From Euonymus europaeus (lineage: Eukaryota; Streptophyta; Magnoliopsida; Celastrales; Celastraceae), in assembly GCA_963580455.1 (NCBI GenBank), contig OY756972.1:21095001-21159000 (forward strand): a stretch of 64,000 nt of DNA, written 5' to 3'. The position numbers were made by a program, and so were the translations under genes. The stretch's first letter is position 1. Every line of letters starts with the position of its first letter. Positions 23,714 through 35,454 of this stretch are shown here, piece by piece. A model generated the notes under the pieces. The model saw only the letters and a program-made list of their open reading frames with translations. It searched no databases and was not told the DNA's origin.

Positions 23714-26700
23714 ATGGCGACCGCGATGGTTGAAGATACGAGCTTCGAAGAGGACCAGCTGGCTTCCATGACTACCGAGGATATCGTCAGAGCTTCTCGT
23801 CTCCTCGATAACGAGATTCGCATACTCAAGGTTCGATCTCTCTCACCAATTCTTGTTATGCCTTTGTAAGTGTTTGTGATTTAGGGATTTTGAAAATTAT
23901 TATTTTAGTAAAGGGTAGAACTGTCTAATTTTGCGGTAGATTCAGATTTTTGCGAGTAATTGCTATTTGGTTTGACCTACTTTTTTGTGTGTGTGTGTTT
24001 TTTTTGTTTGTTTGTTCTGGTGCATGTAGGAGGAGTTGCAGAGGACGAATCTTGAGTTAGAGTCATTCAAGGAGAAGATAAAGGAAAATCAGGAGAAGAT
24101 TAAGCTCAACAAGCAGCTTCCATACTTGGTTGGGAACATCGTTGAGGTAATTTATTGATTCTATTATCCTATCTTTTCCTGTGTTTATGCAACATCAGTG
24201 CTAGTTTATGCAATTCATAGAATGTGAGTTTGATGTGCATTGTAGATTATGAAAAAAGGATTTGGATTATGAAGAAAGGATTTGTGTTCGTGGTTCCAAA
24301 TTTCGGGAACCGTGTTGATTGTAAGAACCAGGCAAATTTTTTTAGTAATCAAGAATCAGCTTATACAGTTATATGTGTAAGTGACGGAGAGGACATTTTC
24401 GAACTTTTGAGTACATCTGAGGTGTGCAGAGTTATATTATATCAATGTAAATTGTAAAGCCCTACCTGATATGTACAGGTAAAGTCTGGTTGATCTCAAT
24501 ATGAATTGCTGCACAGGCTTTGCGTAACTTAAATATCCAGTGACATAGACAATCAAGACCTTAGGATATTTTGGGAATTTGGTGTGAAAAGATCATATTA
24601 TCATTTTGTTTTGTTTTACATTGATCAGTGACCTGAATTTCTTTGTTTGGAGGTGCAGTCTGAATTTGCACCAAAATAGTTTTTTGAATAACTCAGTTCC
24701 TACAACAGTCAATTGCACATATCTTATGATCAATTACACGTTATGCATAATGCCTGGAATCTTGGAGGTGGCCAGTGGCAATGTTGCTAGATTTTAGTTT
24801 TAAGCCTATACTGGTGATTTTTGTGAATGATGGTTTGGTACGATTATATTATTTCAATTTTCAAGAGCAGTAAGTCCACCACTGTAGGTCTGGATTGGCT
24901 TTTGAACTTGGTCATCATACCACAAGTTTTAGCTCATCATGCTATTCTCTTTTAATTAAATTTGCGCTTTCAGATTCTGGAAATGAACCCAGAAGATGAA
25001 GCTGAGGAAGATGGGGCAAATATTGATCTTGACTCTCAAAGAAAGGGAAAATGTGTTGTATTGAAAACATCTACACGTCAGGTGAGCATTTTTCAATTCT
25101 AAAGTTACACTCTATTCCTAGTGTTCCTGGTCCTATTTGAGTAATTGATTGGTAGAATTATAGTCAAAGTTCCTTTTGCGTTGTTTTTGCATTAAGATGT
25201 TCTTAAATTGTCACATATTTCTCCTCTTACTGATATTCAAAGTTCTTACCTAGTATGTTTTGTTTCATGCCACATCTAGTATTCATATTGCTGATGTATC
25301 ATGTACATTAAGGCTTATCTCAAAGTAGAATTGGTTTTATTGACTTTACCTTGAAGAGTATCCATGCAGAGGCCTAAAACTTGGTCTCGGTTGCCTTGTT
25401 TGTTACCATATTTTGTCAGCTAGGTTTTTTTCCCTTCCTCTTCTCTTCTGTTTAATTAGTTAAATAAATTATTATTGTGTATTACCAATATACCATTTTT
25501 ATCTTGGCCATAGTTCATGGATTGACAGAACATTAAATCTGAACCTGAAGAACCTGATCTTTTCCTATCTGAGGCTTGCCCACCCCAGCAAAAATAAATG
25601 AGATTTACTGTCGTGTTCATAATTCTTTTTGAATCTCATAAGTTCTGACAATGATATTTTAATCGCAGACAATTTTTTTGCCTGTTGTGGGGCTTGTTGA
25701 CCCTGACAAGTTGAAGCCCGGTGATTTGGTTGGTGTAAACAAGGATAGCTATCTGATCTTGGATACTCTGCCATCTGAGTATGATTCACGAGTGAAAGCT
25801 ATGGAGGTCGATGAGAAACCAACTGAAGACTACAGTGATATCGGAGGGTTGGAGAAGCAGGTATACCTTATCTTTGTTTTCTTTATGCAAGTGACTCCTA
25901 ATTGTTAGTTGAAATTGCCTCATTTTATAACTTTGTTATTTGTGTTATGACAGATCCAAGAACTTGTTGAAGCTATAGTTTTGCCAATGACACACAAGGA
26001 GCGTTTTCAAAAGTTAGGTGTTCGTCCTCCAAAGGGAGTGCTTTTGTATGGACCTCCTGGGACTGGAAAAACTTTGATGGCTCGAGCTTGTGCGGCCCAA
26101 ACAAATGCCACTTTTTTGAAACTAGCTGGTCCACAACTTGTTCAGGTCTGTTATTAGGTCACATTCTTTTTCAGTCTCTTCTCCGTTTGAAGAATTTTTT
26201 ACAACAGTTATTAGCGCGTTTTAATTGTCAAAGATTCTTATCTTTCAAGTCCACCATAATAATTCCTTCTTGGAGCTTTGGTTTTTATTTGATATCCATG
26301 TGTTTTCTATCTCCTGACATTAAAAATTAGTTGGCCATCATGGTATTTTTGTTATAGACTATCAAATTTTCAAAGCCAGATTGTTAAATTTTGCTGTTTC
26401 ATATCTAATGGAATTAATTATGCAGACCAGCACTATATCCATAAAGTTAATACTTTGTGCTTGGTTACAATCATCACATATTGCTCCTCCTGAAAAATAA
26501 TCAATGTGGTATGTGTTTAGATGTTCATTGGAGATGGAGCAAAACTTGTACGTGATGCTTTCCTGCTTGCGAAAGAGAAATCTCCCTGCATCATTTTTAT
26601 TGATGAAATTGATGCAATTGGCACAAAACGGTTTGACAGGTACATGATAAGTTAAACTTCTTGAGATCTCAAGTTAATTGGCAATTGGTTTGCATCGGGG

Positions 26701-27501
26701 TGTTTAAATTTATTTTTAAAAGTTGCTGATTCTAAATATTTTATTGGGGCTATTTGTTTTCTTTCATCCAGTGAAGTCAGTGGGGACAGAGAGGTGCAGC
26801 GAACAATGTTGGAATTGCTTAATCAGCTAGATGGTTTTAGTAGTGATGACCGGATAAAGGTTTGTTGTTGCGAAGTTTGATGGCTAGTGACACTTTAAAT
26901 GGCCATTTTTTCCTGATTAGAAAAATGGAATTGCTTGCAGGTGATAGCAGCTACAAACCGTGCTGATATTCTGGACCCTGCCCTTATGCGTTCTGGTCGA
27001 CTGGATCGCAAAATTGAGTTTCCACACCCCACCGAGGAAGCAAGAGCACGAATCTTGCAGGTCTGTCTCTGCACGCTGTGTTGCTGTTATGACATTGTGC
27101 ATTACTTCCTTGTAGATGGTGTATATTTATTGAAGCTTTTTTATGTAGATCCATTCGAGGAAAATGAATGTTCGTCCAGACGTCAATTTTGAGGAGTTAG
27201 CACGGTCTACTGATGATTTCAATGGGGCACAACTTAAAGCTGTTTGTGTAGAGGCGGGCATGCTAGCTCTTCGTCGCGATGCAACTGAGGTGCTAACTCT
27301 ATTCTCTTTTTCTTTCTTTTTTGTTCCAATCTCTTTCTTCTCCCTCTTATTTTGTCATTCAACATATGAAGTCATAAGATTCTATCTTCACTAAAATCTG
27401 CTGGATATGTTTTTTGGTTGCAGGTTAACCATGAGGATTTCAATGAAGGTATTATTCAGGTTCAGGCAAAGAAGAAAGCAAGCTTAAATTATTATGCCTA
27501 G
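23714..27501 (+). CDS. RPT5: 26S proteasome regulatory AAA-ATPase subunit 6A (RPT5)
   Basis: Ten exons: 23714..23830, 24030..24146, 24974..25081, 25669..25860, 25954..26145, 26521..26639, 26772..26859, 26941..27060, 27149..27289, 27424..27501. They give 423 aa, the usual RPT5 length. RPT5 is one of six ATPases of the 19S base ring that unfold ubiquitinated substrates and open the 20S gate in nucleus and cytosol. Visible parts: N-terminal helix/coiled coil (about 25-75), OB-fold region (about 100-150), Walker A GPPGTGKT (211-218), Walker B IIFIDEID (266-273), and the second region of homology [18 protein letters not shown] (317-334) with arginine fingers. The C-terminal YYA is the HbYX-type gate-opening tail of RPT5. 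All splice sites are GT-AG and keep frame. It looks fully functional, and is the parent of the fragment at 30755. Confidence 0.97.
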
Positions 27502-29091
27502 ACAAATCTTATGCAACTAGCGGGAATGTTGACTTGACACTTAGGCCTAAGAATGCAGAAGCTTCAAGTCCTGGCTTTGCTTATAAAAAAGTTTCGAACT
27601 TTTTCCCTTGGGTGGCATTATTATGCTTGCTGTGTTTTACCGAAGTTCATTGTGATTAACTGTACGCATTTGCATCTTTCTTTGTTGGATTAAGAAGGAA
27701 AATCTATTTTAGATCATTCTATTATTGCTTGTGGCCTAAGGTAATATATCAATCGTTGGTTATTATTTGATGGTCATGGTAGGTACCGCTTTTTCTTTTC
27801 GAATTTTTCACTGAGGTTTTAGATTGGATTTCTATCGAACTCCTTTAGTAGCGAAGTTTATGCCACCTTGTTGCTTTGGAAGGCGAATGCTTTAAATAAT
27901 CTTCAACTGAGGCCAAGATATTTTAATACTACTACTACACTGGTGGATTTGTGGTCTAATGGCGTTTTCCAACGATTAATGAACGCTTAACCAAACGGAT
28001 GATAATGTTCGTATTTATTATTTTGTGGTTGTTGCATGATCTATTTTTTGCTATTATCATCAGTTTTCCCTTTCTTGCCTCCCTTGTTTCGTTTTGAGAA
28101 TGAGAAAAAGAAAATTACGAGTTGGTGACATTGTTAATTGTCATATCGTTAAAGTTTTTATACGAATTTTTATTACAAAAATTTGAAAATTGAATTTATC
28201 ATTTTGACATATGTTAGTAGATTTGATTTGATAGTTAAATTAGTGATATTATTAAATGAAAACCAAATAAGGCCGTTGATGGAAAACAAAAATAAAGCCA
28301 TTGACATGCGTAGCAGAGTATTGACTATTGAGTATGTTAACGGGCTTTGAATGGGGCCTATCATCACAACTGAACTCGGAGCCTTGTTATTGGGCTTCAA
28401 CAGGGCTGATCTCAAAATACCCAGGAGCATCGTTTTGGGCTTTGAGTGATCACATACTGCTAGACCCGTTTCTGTCGCATCAGTCGCGGCTTTTTCTCCG
28501 GAAAAGTTTGTCGATCCACAGACATCTTCCGGTACGCCTCCTTGTTTGAACATCTACGTCTCTCCTCTGATGTCTATGCCAGCTCAAGTAAGTCCTTGTA
28601 ATTAATTGTAGAAGTAGAGAAATATGGTGAAGATTGTTTGGGAATCAAGTGTATGAGTGTGAGTTTCCAGTGACCATTTTTTTTTATATGTATTGTTATT
28701 GTCTGTTAATTGTGACTTTCTGATTGGAGGTGGAAGAACAGTGACGTACACCACCTCCAGACTAGTCTTCTCTGCTTCTCCATGGGAGAATTATTTATAT
28801 CGGCATGCCAGTGAGTGCACGTCTCACCGTTGCCGTTCTTTTTTCCAGGATTAATATGGTCTGATTGGTGCACCGTCTTATTTGCTCTCCTCGGTTCCAG
28901 CAGCCAATCCAAGGATTTGCAAAGGGAAGTCGAAAGAGGGGCAGCGTGTGTAATTGCTTATTTGATTCAAACTTCAACTCCGATTTCTCATAAACGGTGT
29001 ACTCTCGGAGAGAACTTGCCAGAGATTTCTCTTCCATCAGGTGAACTCGTAAAATAACTCATCTTTCTTGTCTTTGTTTTTAATTGTGTTT
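27502..29091. other. RPT5 3' region and INTS3-like 5' region
   Basis: RPT5 3' UTR, then spacer. From about 28400 the sequence becomes less AT-rich, with 'cagctcaag|taagtcc' near 28590 as a possible donor of a 5' UTR exon of the INTS3-like gene. No coding sequence recognised. Confidence 0.4.
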
Positions 29092-30640
29092 ATGGCCTCG
29101 AAACTTCTTAATTTTGAATCCTACCAAGCTGAGAATAAAACTGAAAGCCTCCCTCGGGCAAGCTTTTGAGTTATTGGAACCCAAACTAAGACCCCCGTTC
29201 CATTCATCGATCCCAAACCTGGAAGAGTATGTCCAGCTCAATCGGGCCATTCTTTATGGGGTTTTGTGTGAACCCAATTTCGCCAAGACCCATCTAAAGC
29301 ATTTACACGCCATTGTCACTGATGGGTATTACTTTTTCGTGAGTTTACTTGTCAATATTGTTCGGGAACTTTATACCGGACTCATAGATTCTGCGAAAAA
29401 ACAATTGGTCTGGGTTACCAGGGAGATGATTGATGTGTCAGGTGTGGGTTTTGATGAATTGTTGGTGTGCTTGTTGAGGCAAATTGTGGGTGGAGATTTT
29501 ATGAAGGGGAATCTGTGGTTATGTTTTGAAGCGTTGAACATTCTTTTGGACAAATGGGATTGCTTATTGGAAGAAAAGCCATTAGTTTTGACTAGTTTCT
29601 TGTATACATGTCTTCGATTATTAGCAGATCATTGTAGGTTATCAAGTAATAGAGAGGTAGAGATGTTGAAGCGAAAGGAGATTCACTTTTGTGTTAAGAT
29701 GTTAAGGGAACAATTTTCTCTGTGTATGAGGATTGGCAGGGATCTTATTAGATTGCTACTAAATTTGGTTCATGTACCTGAGTTTGAAGCCATCTGGAAG
29801 GATTTAGCATTGAACCCAAGGGAGTTTAGGACTCCAGAATTTTCTGATATTTCTGAATTGTACTGCTTAAGGACTTCAAGTCATTACTCCTTGCTTCGGA
29901 TCACACCGGAAATGGAAGCCCAATTGCAGTTCTTGCTCACAAATGTTAAATTGAGAAGTCAGAGGCGTTACCAGGAGTGGTTTGCTAAGAAATTTTTATA
30001 TGCACCCAAGAGAGAGACTCTGATAGTAGACATTGTGCGGTTCATTTGCTGTGCACACCACCCATCTAATGACATTATACATTCTGATGTCCTTCCGAGA
30101 TGGGCTGCTATGGGTTGGCTGCTAAAATTCTGTACAAAAACTTATGTTGAAGCCAATGTGAAGCTGGTTATGTTTTATGATTGGCTTTTTTTCAATGAAA
30201 GAGCTGACAATATTATGAATATAGAGCCTGCAATGCTGTTGGTGGTGTACTCAATCCCGTATTATATTGATGTGACCCACTCTCTTCTTGAATTTTTGTT
30301 CCTTCTTGTGGATAACTTTGACGTGAATCACAATATCTAATGAGAACTGGAGTGCTATCGGCTTTCACCGTGCTATTCCAGAAAGGCGTGGTTCGCTCAC
30401 TGGATGTTTTAACCTCATGCGATTCACTTTTCTCCCATCCTGAAAGAGGCTTAGGAGGTTATTTTCGGCTTCAGAAGCAATAGTTCATAAGGAGTTTCAA
30501 CCTGTTCTTCGTCCTCATAAATCTATATCATCCTTGGTTGGTTCAGAAACTCCAATAATTATTACAACTGGTGTGTCTTCCTTGTCTTTTCCATACAAAA
30601 AGAAGTCGTCACTTGCTAATAGGCAGAAAGTTTGAAGCAA
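29092..30640 (+). pseudogene. INTS3: Integrator complex subunit 3 (INTS3) homologue, frameshifted and truncated
   Basis: INTS3 is a subunit of the nuclear Integrator complex (3' processing of snRNAs, transcription attenuation). The ATG at 29092 begins a short frame (MASKLLNFESYQAENKTE) that dies at about 29170. A frame one base away then stays open to 30340 and carries the conserved N-terminal half: AFELLEPKLRPPF, LNRAILYGVL, KHLHAIVTDGYYFFVSLLV, EMIDVSGVGFDELLV, IVGGDFMKGNLWLCFE, HVPEFEAIWKDL, LLRITPEMEAQLQFLL, RFICCAHHPSNDII and the DVTHSLLEFLFLLVDN block. A second break at 30338-30342 moves the continuation (GVLSAFTVLFQKGVVRSLDV) to another frame, with a third shift around 30460. The C-terminal half of INTS3 is absent. 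The long open stretch of about 400 codons suggests recent decay or residual coding of a truncated product. Confidence 0.85.
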
Positions 30641-30754
30641 CTTTGGTGACAGGTTTTATTTAACCAGTATGTGAAGGTGCTAGACTGTAGATTAATGCTT
30701 TGTTCTTACAATTTAAAGAAATCATTCTTTTAAATTAAATTCCTTGCTTTTCGA

Positions 30755-31205
30755 AAATTGTTATTGTAGTAAAGTGTAGAACTGTCACAAATCTCGAGTT
30801 GGAGTCGTACAAGGAGCAAGGAGAAGATTAAGCTCAACAAGCAGCTTCCATACTTTGTTGGGAACATTGTTGAGGTAATTTATTGATTCTATTATCGTCT
30901 CTTTTCTTGTGTTCGGAGTTCAGACCACATCAGTGCTAGTTTATGCATTTCATGGATGTAAGTTTAATGAGCCTAAATCTTTTTTTAAGTAATCAAGACT
31001 CAGCTTCTGTGTTTAGGTGAGGGAGATGAAAATTTTCTTACTTTTTGAGTACATCTGAGGTGTAAAAAGTTACATTAGATCAATATAGGCTTTGTGTAAA
31101 TTAAGATTCGGTGACATCGACAATCAAGCCTTAGGATATTTTGCTAATTTGGACTGAAAGATCATTCTATCGTTTTGTACATTGATTAGTGACCTGAATT
31201 TCTTT
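30755..31205 (+). pseudogene. Duplicated fragment of RPT5 (intron 1, exon 2, intron 2)
   Basis: Near-copy of part of the RPT5 gene 6.8 kb upstream. 30755-30790 matches intron 1 (aaaatt..tattgtagtaaag.gtagaactgtc), 30790-30874 matches exon 2 (gagaagattaagctcaacaa) and 30875-31205 matches intron 2 (gtaatttattgattctatta, gagtacatctgaggtg, ttaggatattttg). Part of intron 1, the start of exon 2 and some bases within exon 2 and intron 2 are deleted. Intron sequence is present, so this is a DNA-level duplication. It cannot code for a proteasome subunit. Confidence 0.95.
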
Positions 31206-31462
31206 GTTTTTAGAGTCTTAACAAGAGACAGCTTGATTTATTATTGCTCGCTGTGGGGCAAAAAAACATTTAACATGCACATGCTGACACACCACACCAG
31301 CAGGTCCAGAACAACGGATATGAATAGTATTATATGGTAACTGAGACCAAAACTCCCACTACACTCCTTCCTACTATTTCTGCTCAATCGAAAAAAGAGA
31401 ACTAGATATAGCTAAGACATAATAAAACTATAGCAAACACCACCATCTTGAAGCTGCAAGCA

Positions 31463-32892
31463 CTAACACTTGACTTCATTCAACCCATATGCCAGGTACA
31501 GAAAGGTTGGATCAGTAACCCCTTCCTTGTAATATGCAAATACCACACTGCCATCATCATGCATGCTCTCGCCAACAAAGCTACAAAGAAATGGAAGAAA
31601 AAGAAATCAGCAATCACATTCATAAGAAATTTGATGCAGAGAGCAGGACAGAACAAGTTGGATTTGGTGCTATAAATTGTCGGAGAAGAGTAAAGGTTTT
31701 GCTGTACAATTGAAGGTCGCTGAGCTTGGAGAGCAAGAACTTGGTTGCTGATGCAATGTGGGTCTTGAACAATTCTTGCTTTTCTGGTTCAAGTTTAGGT
31801 GTCAGTAACTTAATGTATCTCTTCATGTATGTAACAAATTGCTTCTTGTCGAAAGCAGGTTGTTCCTGTAAAATACACAGAAACGACTTATTTAAGGCAG
31901 CCAGCTAAAGGAAAAAAAAAACTGAAAGATGGGTTTGATTGACTAACCTGAAGCCTGAAGGTATCAACAATATCGACAACCTTCACGGCTTGATCATCAA
32001 CACCTTCATCATCCTCGCCACCTTCAGCAGATGGGTTTGCACCAATATCCACACTGACTGCTCCTTGAACCACCCACTGCTCAAAACGGAAACATACAGG
32101 GATCGCTTTATTTGATTGTGTTCAATGAAAGCTGTAAAGACGCGCCCAACATTGGTATCTTTATGTGATAAAATCAAAAGTAAAAAAGGCTAATCGGAAC
32201 CGATTACAATGCAGAAACTAAAAGAAATCTGGTGTACATGACTAACTGAGTATATATACATATATTCACACACACAGAAAGAGACAGAAAGTTCCAACCT
32301 TTCCTTCCACTTCCCACAACATCCCATTCTCAATCTCTTCGTATTGGAAAGAATCTGACAGAAGCTCATCGCCTGAAATTATTCAGCAAATTCAAGTTCA
32401 TCGTCACAGTATAATATTATATCTTACACAATTTTCAACTCAAACCAATCCCAGGTTAATTTTTAGTTGGGCAAAGAAATCAGAACAGTTCAAGTTCTAA
32501 ACCCAAATCAAAATTCAAAAAAGACCCTTCTTATTTACTCTCAATTGGATTGCCAATAAATTTGATCAACAGGAAAGAGAGAAGAAAAAAGAAGAAGTAG
32601 TAGACCCTCAAAGTTTTTTCTTATCAATTACCAGTGGTCCAGGACACATGCATATATATAAAGAGGAACCAATAACCCAAATAACTACATGTATATGAAC
32701 GCATAGATTTCTGAATCAACACTGCTCTAAACAAAATAAACCATCAAAACAATCAAACCCTGAAAAACCAACACAAATTTGACAAAATCACAAAGAAAAT
32801 ATACACAAACCAGGAAATAAGTACATCAGCAACAGCAATAGATAATCAAGATGAAAATAAGTACCGGTGATGCAATCCTGATAAACTAGCAT
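31463..32892 (-). CDS. TCTP: Translationally controlled tumor protein (TCTP)
   Basis: Minus-strand exons, in transcript order: 32892..32865, 32372..32299, 32076..31948, 31865..31708, 31580..31463, giving 168 aa, the typical TCTP length. TCTP is a conserved cytosolic growth and stress protein with an Mss4-like fold, linked to Rab/Rheb-type GTPases and proliferation control; plant TCTP promotes cell-cycle progression. The start [16 protein letters not shown] is canonical. Signature 1 ([10 protein letters not shown], residues 45-54) and signature 2 ([20 protein letters not shown]) are complete, and the end reads [12 protein letters not shown]. Exon 4 uses a GTACAG donor; without splicing there, the frame would run on into unrelated sequence. 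All phases agree and no damage is seen. Confidence 0.97.
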
Positions 32893-33021
32893 GTTTGCAG
32901 ACAACCAGTTGATCTCTCCTGCTGAAATAATTGGTTAAACGGGCGTATATTTATTCAAGAGACAGAGGATTGTGATATGCGAGAGCCGTGAGACGAATCA
33001 GAACAGTAAGAGGCCCTGAGT

Positions 33022-33028
33022 ACTTATA
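33022..33028 (-). promoter_or_regulatory. Possible TATA box of TCTP
   Basis: On the minus strand ACTATAAGTA lies about 130 bases upstream of the TCTP start codon, a plausible TATA position for a 100-base 5' UTR. Confidence 0.45.
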
Positions 33029-33029
33029 G

Positions 33030-34389
33030 TGGATTTGTCTAATCCCCACAGAGGCACAGAAGGAAGGGAAAAGACTAGTTTGTCAGATTTACCAAAAAAT
33101 ACACATTCCTACAAACACAATTCGGATTCCGAATCCTTTTATAACAAAATAATCCAGTATACCCAAATTTTATTTATAAATTAATTCACGTATTCTCATA
33201 AACATGACCCACTAACACAAGTGTAACATATAAAAAGTAAAAAATAAAAAACAAGGAAAAAAATAATTCGAACAAGTGGATGAGAATATCCAATGCATAT
33301 GGACATTTCCTTTGTGTCAAACAGTGAGTGGGTTAGCTGGATTGGAATAAAGGTTTTGGGAAACTTTTGACTTTTGACTTGCCAATTTTGACCCAACGAT
33401 CTTTAAAGGATTGGTGGCCCAAACATCATGGTGACTTGCATTAGCAACATGCCCACAACTGTAGTATAAACTACGGGAACTATCTGCAGTTTCCACTGCA
33501 AATACCTTAGACACAGCCATAAGTGGATGAGCCTAAAGCATAAATAAATCTTTCATCGTAAGATTTAATAAAGCAAATAGTCACAGCTCCTCTCATATCC
33601 AAAATGACAAAAAATTCAGCAGTCGAATTATACGTACAAGATTCAGTTGAATGTGTACACATAATATCTTGTACGTACACATCAACAATTGAGATGCTCG
33701 ATTGTTGAAACTTGAGATCCATATGTCTGCAGTTAAAGTCCTAATAAAATAGAATCAATCTTATCAATGATAGCGTTGGCTTGGTTCCCGCTAGAGTTCA
33801 ATCTTCTTTGGAGGTGGCCACGCCATTGAAATACACTCTCTTGTGATTTATTTTAAAACATATAACCATGACATAAATCATATAATCAAACCCAAATGAT
33901 TTGATTAGTTTATATCATACCTTGATATGTAATAATAAAAAAAGGAATTTGTCGAATAACTAGAGTAGTTTATTTAACAATGATTGTATTTTTTTTCTTT
34001 CAAAGATATTAGGGAAGTTAGTATGCAACTAGGGGTGGTGACAAAAACTCGAGTATGAGTCGTACAATATAGTATGTTTGTGAAATATTTAGATATCCGG
34101 ATTTGGATTGATTTGAATTTTTGAACGTATTTAATTGATCATACGTGAATTGATTTAAATCCGGACAAGTAAATTTGACAATAATGTGATATGGGTAGGG
34201 TTCAGACAACTAAATCAAACAATATTAGTGTATTTGGACCCGAACTCAATTTTAAATCGGATAAAATCTTATGTTTGAATTCAAATTTTGAACATATAAA
34301 TTATATTCAAACTTGATTTAATTCGAATAAGATAAAATTATACCATACCTTAGAGCATTTCCAGTTCTATAAAATAAGTTACCATTGGA
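33030..34389. other. TCTP upstream region and intergenic; no gene seen
   Basis: AT-rich spacer. The 34030-34330 part contains 'aggggtggtgacaaaaac' and tracts like those at 58700-59000 (gattttaaattggataaa; aactaaat), suggesting decayed relatives of the same nonautonomous element. Confidence 0.4.
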
Positions 34390-34397
34390 GATGTATC

Positions 34398-35041
34398 TAG
34401 GGATGACAACAGGGCAAGGCGGGGCAAGGTTTGCCCTCCCAATCCCCAAACCCCATCCTCACCCCCATCCCATCCCTGGCCCCAAACCCAATTTTTAGTG
34501 TTCGGAGATTGATACACGCCCTCGCCCAATGAGCGAACTCAAAATATTGTAATATTATATGTTTATTTCAGTATGTATGTATATTTTATATACATACATA
34601 CTATATATATGTATATATTGATATATACGCACACATATTTACATGGTTCAAGTTATTATACTCTGTTATATTTTTATATGTTTTATAATATATTTATATT
34701 TATATGTTATATATATATAAATAATATATGTATATGATATTCGGGGCGAGTTCAGGCTGTGTATGACAACCATCTCCACCCCATACCCAGTTCGGAAAAT
34801 TTGGGGAATCTCAAACCCGAAAAGGACTCCCCAAACCCGATCCGATCAAGGCGGAACCCGCGCGTAAAATTGTTGTCATCCCTAGATGTATCCAACCTAT
34901 TCGGGGCGAGTTCAGGCTGTGTATGACAACCATCTCCACCCCATACCCAGTTCGGAAAATTTGGGGAATCTCAAACCCGAAAAAGAGTCCCCAAACCCAA
35001 TCCGATCAAGGCGGAACCCGCGCGTAAAATTGTCATCCCTA
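34398..35041. mobile_element. hAT-type MITE with 8-bp TSD and tandemly duplicated right end
   Basis: The element 34398..34884 has TIRs TAGGGATGACAAC and GTTGTCATCCCTA, with identical GATGTATC flanks at 34390-34397 and 34885-34892. The right-hand 160 bp (34739-34898), including TIR, target duplication and 'caacct', is repeated head-to-tail at 34899-35055, so the TSD occurs three times. The second copy lacks three bases just before the TIR. Noncoding. Confidence 0.92.
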
Positions 35042-35454
35042 GATGTATCCAACCTAAAAACAAATTGAGTCAACCAAAAACAATTCAAATTTAATCTTGT
35101 AAGACTAATCTGACCCGTTAAAATATGTCTAGAAAAATCGTTATCGTCCGTATGACAATTGGACAGCGGTTCCTGTCTCTCAACAACATATATCCGACGG
35201 CCACAGATACACACCGATAAAACCAATACGCAACAGATTTGTTCCAAAATAGATTTTCGTCTGGACATTCGACAACCTAAAATCCCTCCCAGCCTTCTCG
35301 TAAAACGATGAATTCGAGACGACATCAATTTTGTAATTGTTAGTTCATAAGGTAAATCATAAATTTTATCACAATTTGGAAGATAAGGGGTGTGTTGTGG
35401 CGTTTTTGCTTAGGGGATTTGGCTGGTCAGATTTGTGGGGATTGGGTTTTGATT

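Noticed and set aside
28173..28553. 126-codon minus-strand open frame upstream of the INTS3-like gene
   Set aside because: No recognisable domain; overlaps what is more likely promoter or 5' UTR of the INTS3-like gene on the other strand.
31620..31826. TCTP exon 4 read through its donor to give a divergent C-terminus
   Set aside because: The GTACAG donor at 31707 joined to 31580 restores the canonical TCTP end in frame, so read-through is an unspliced artefact.
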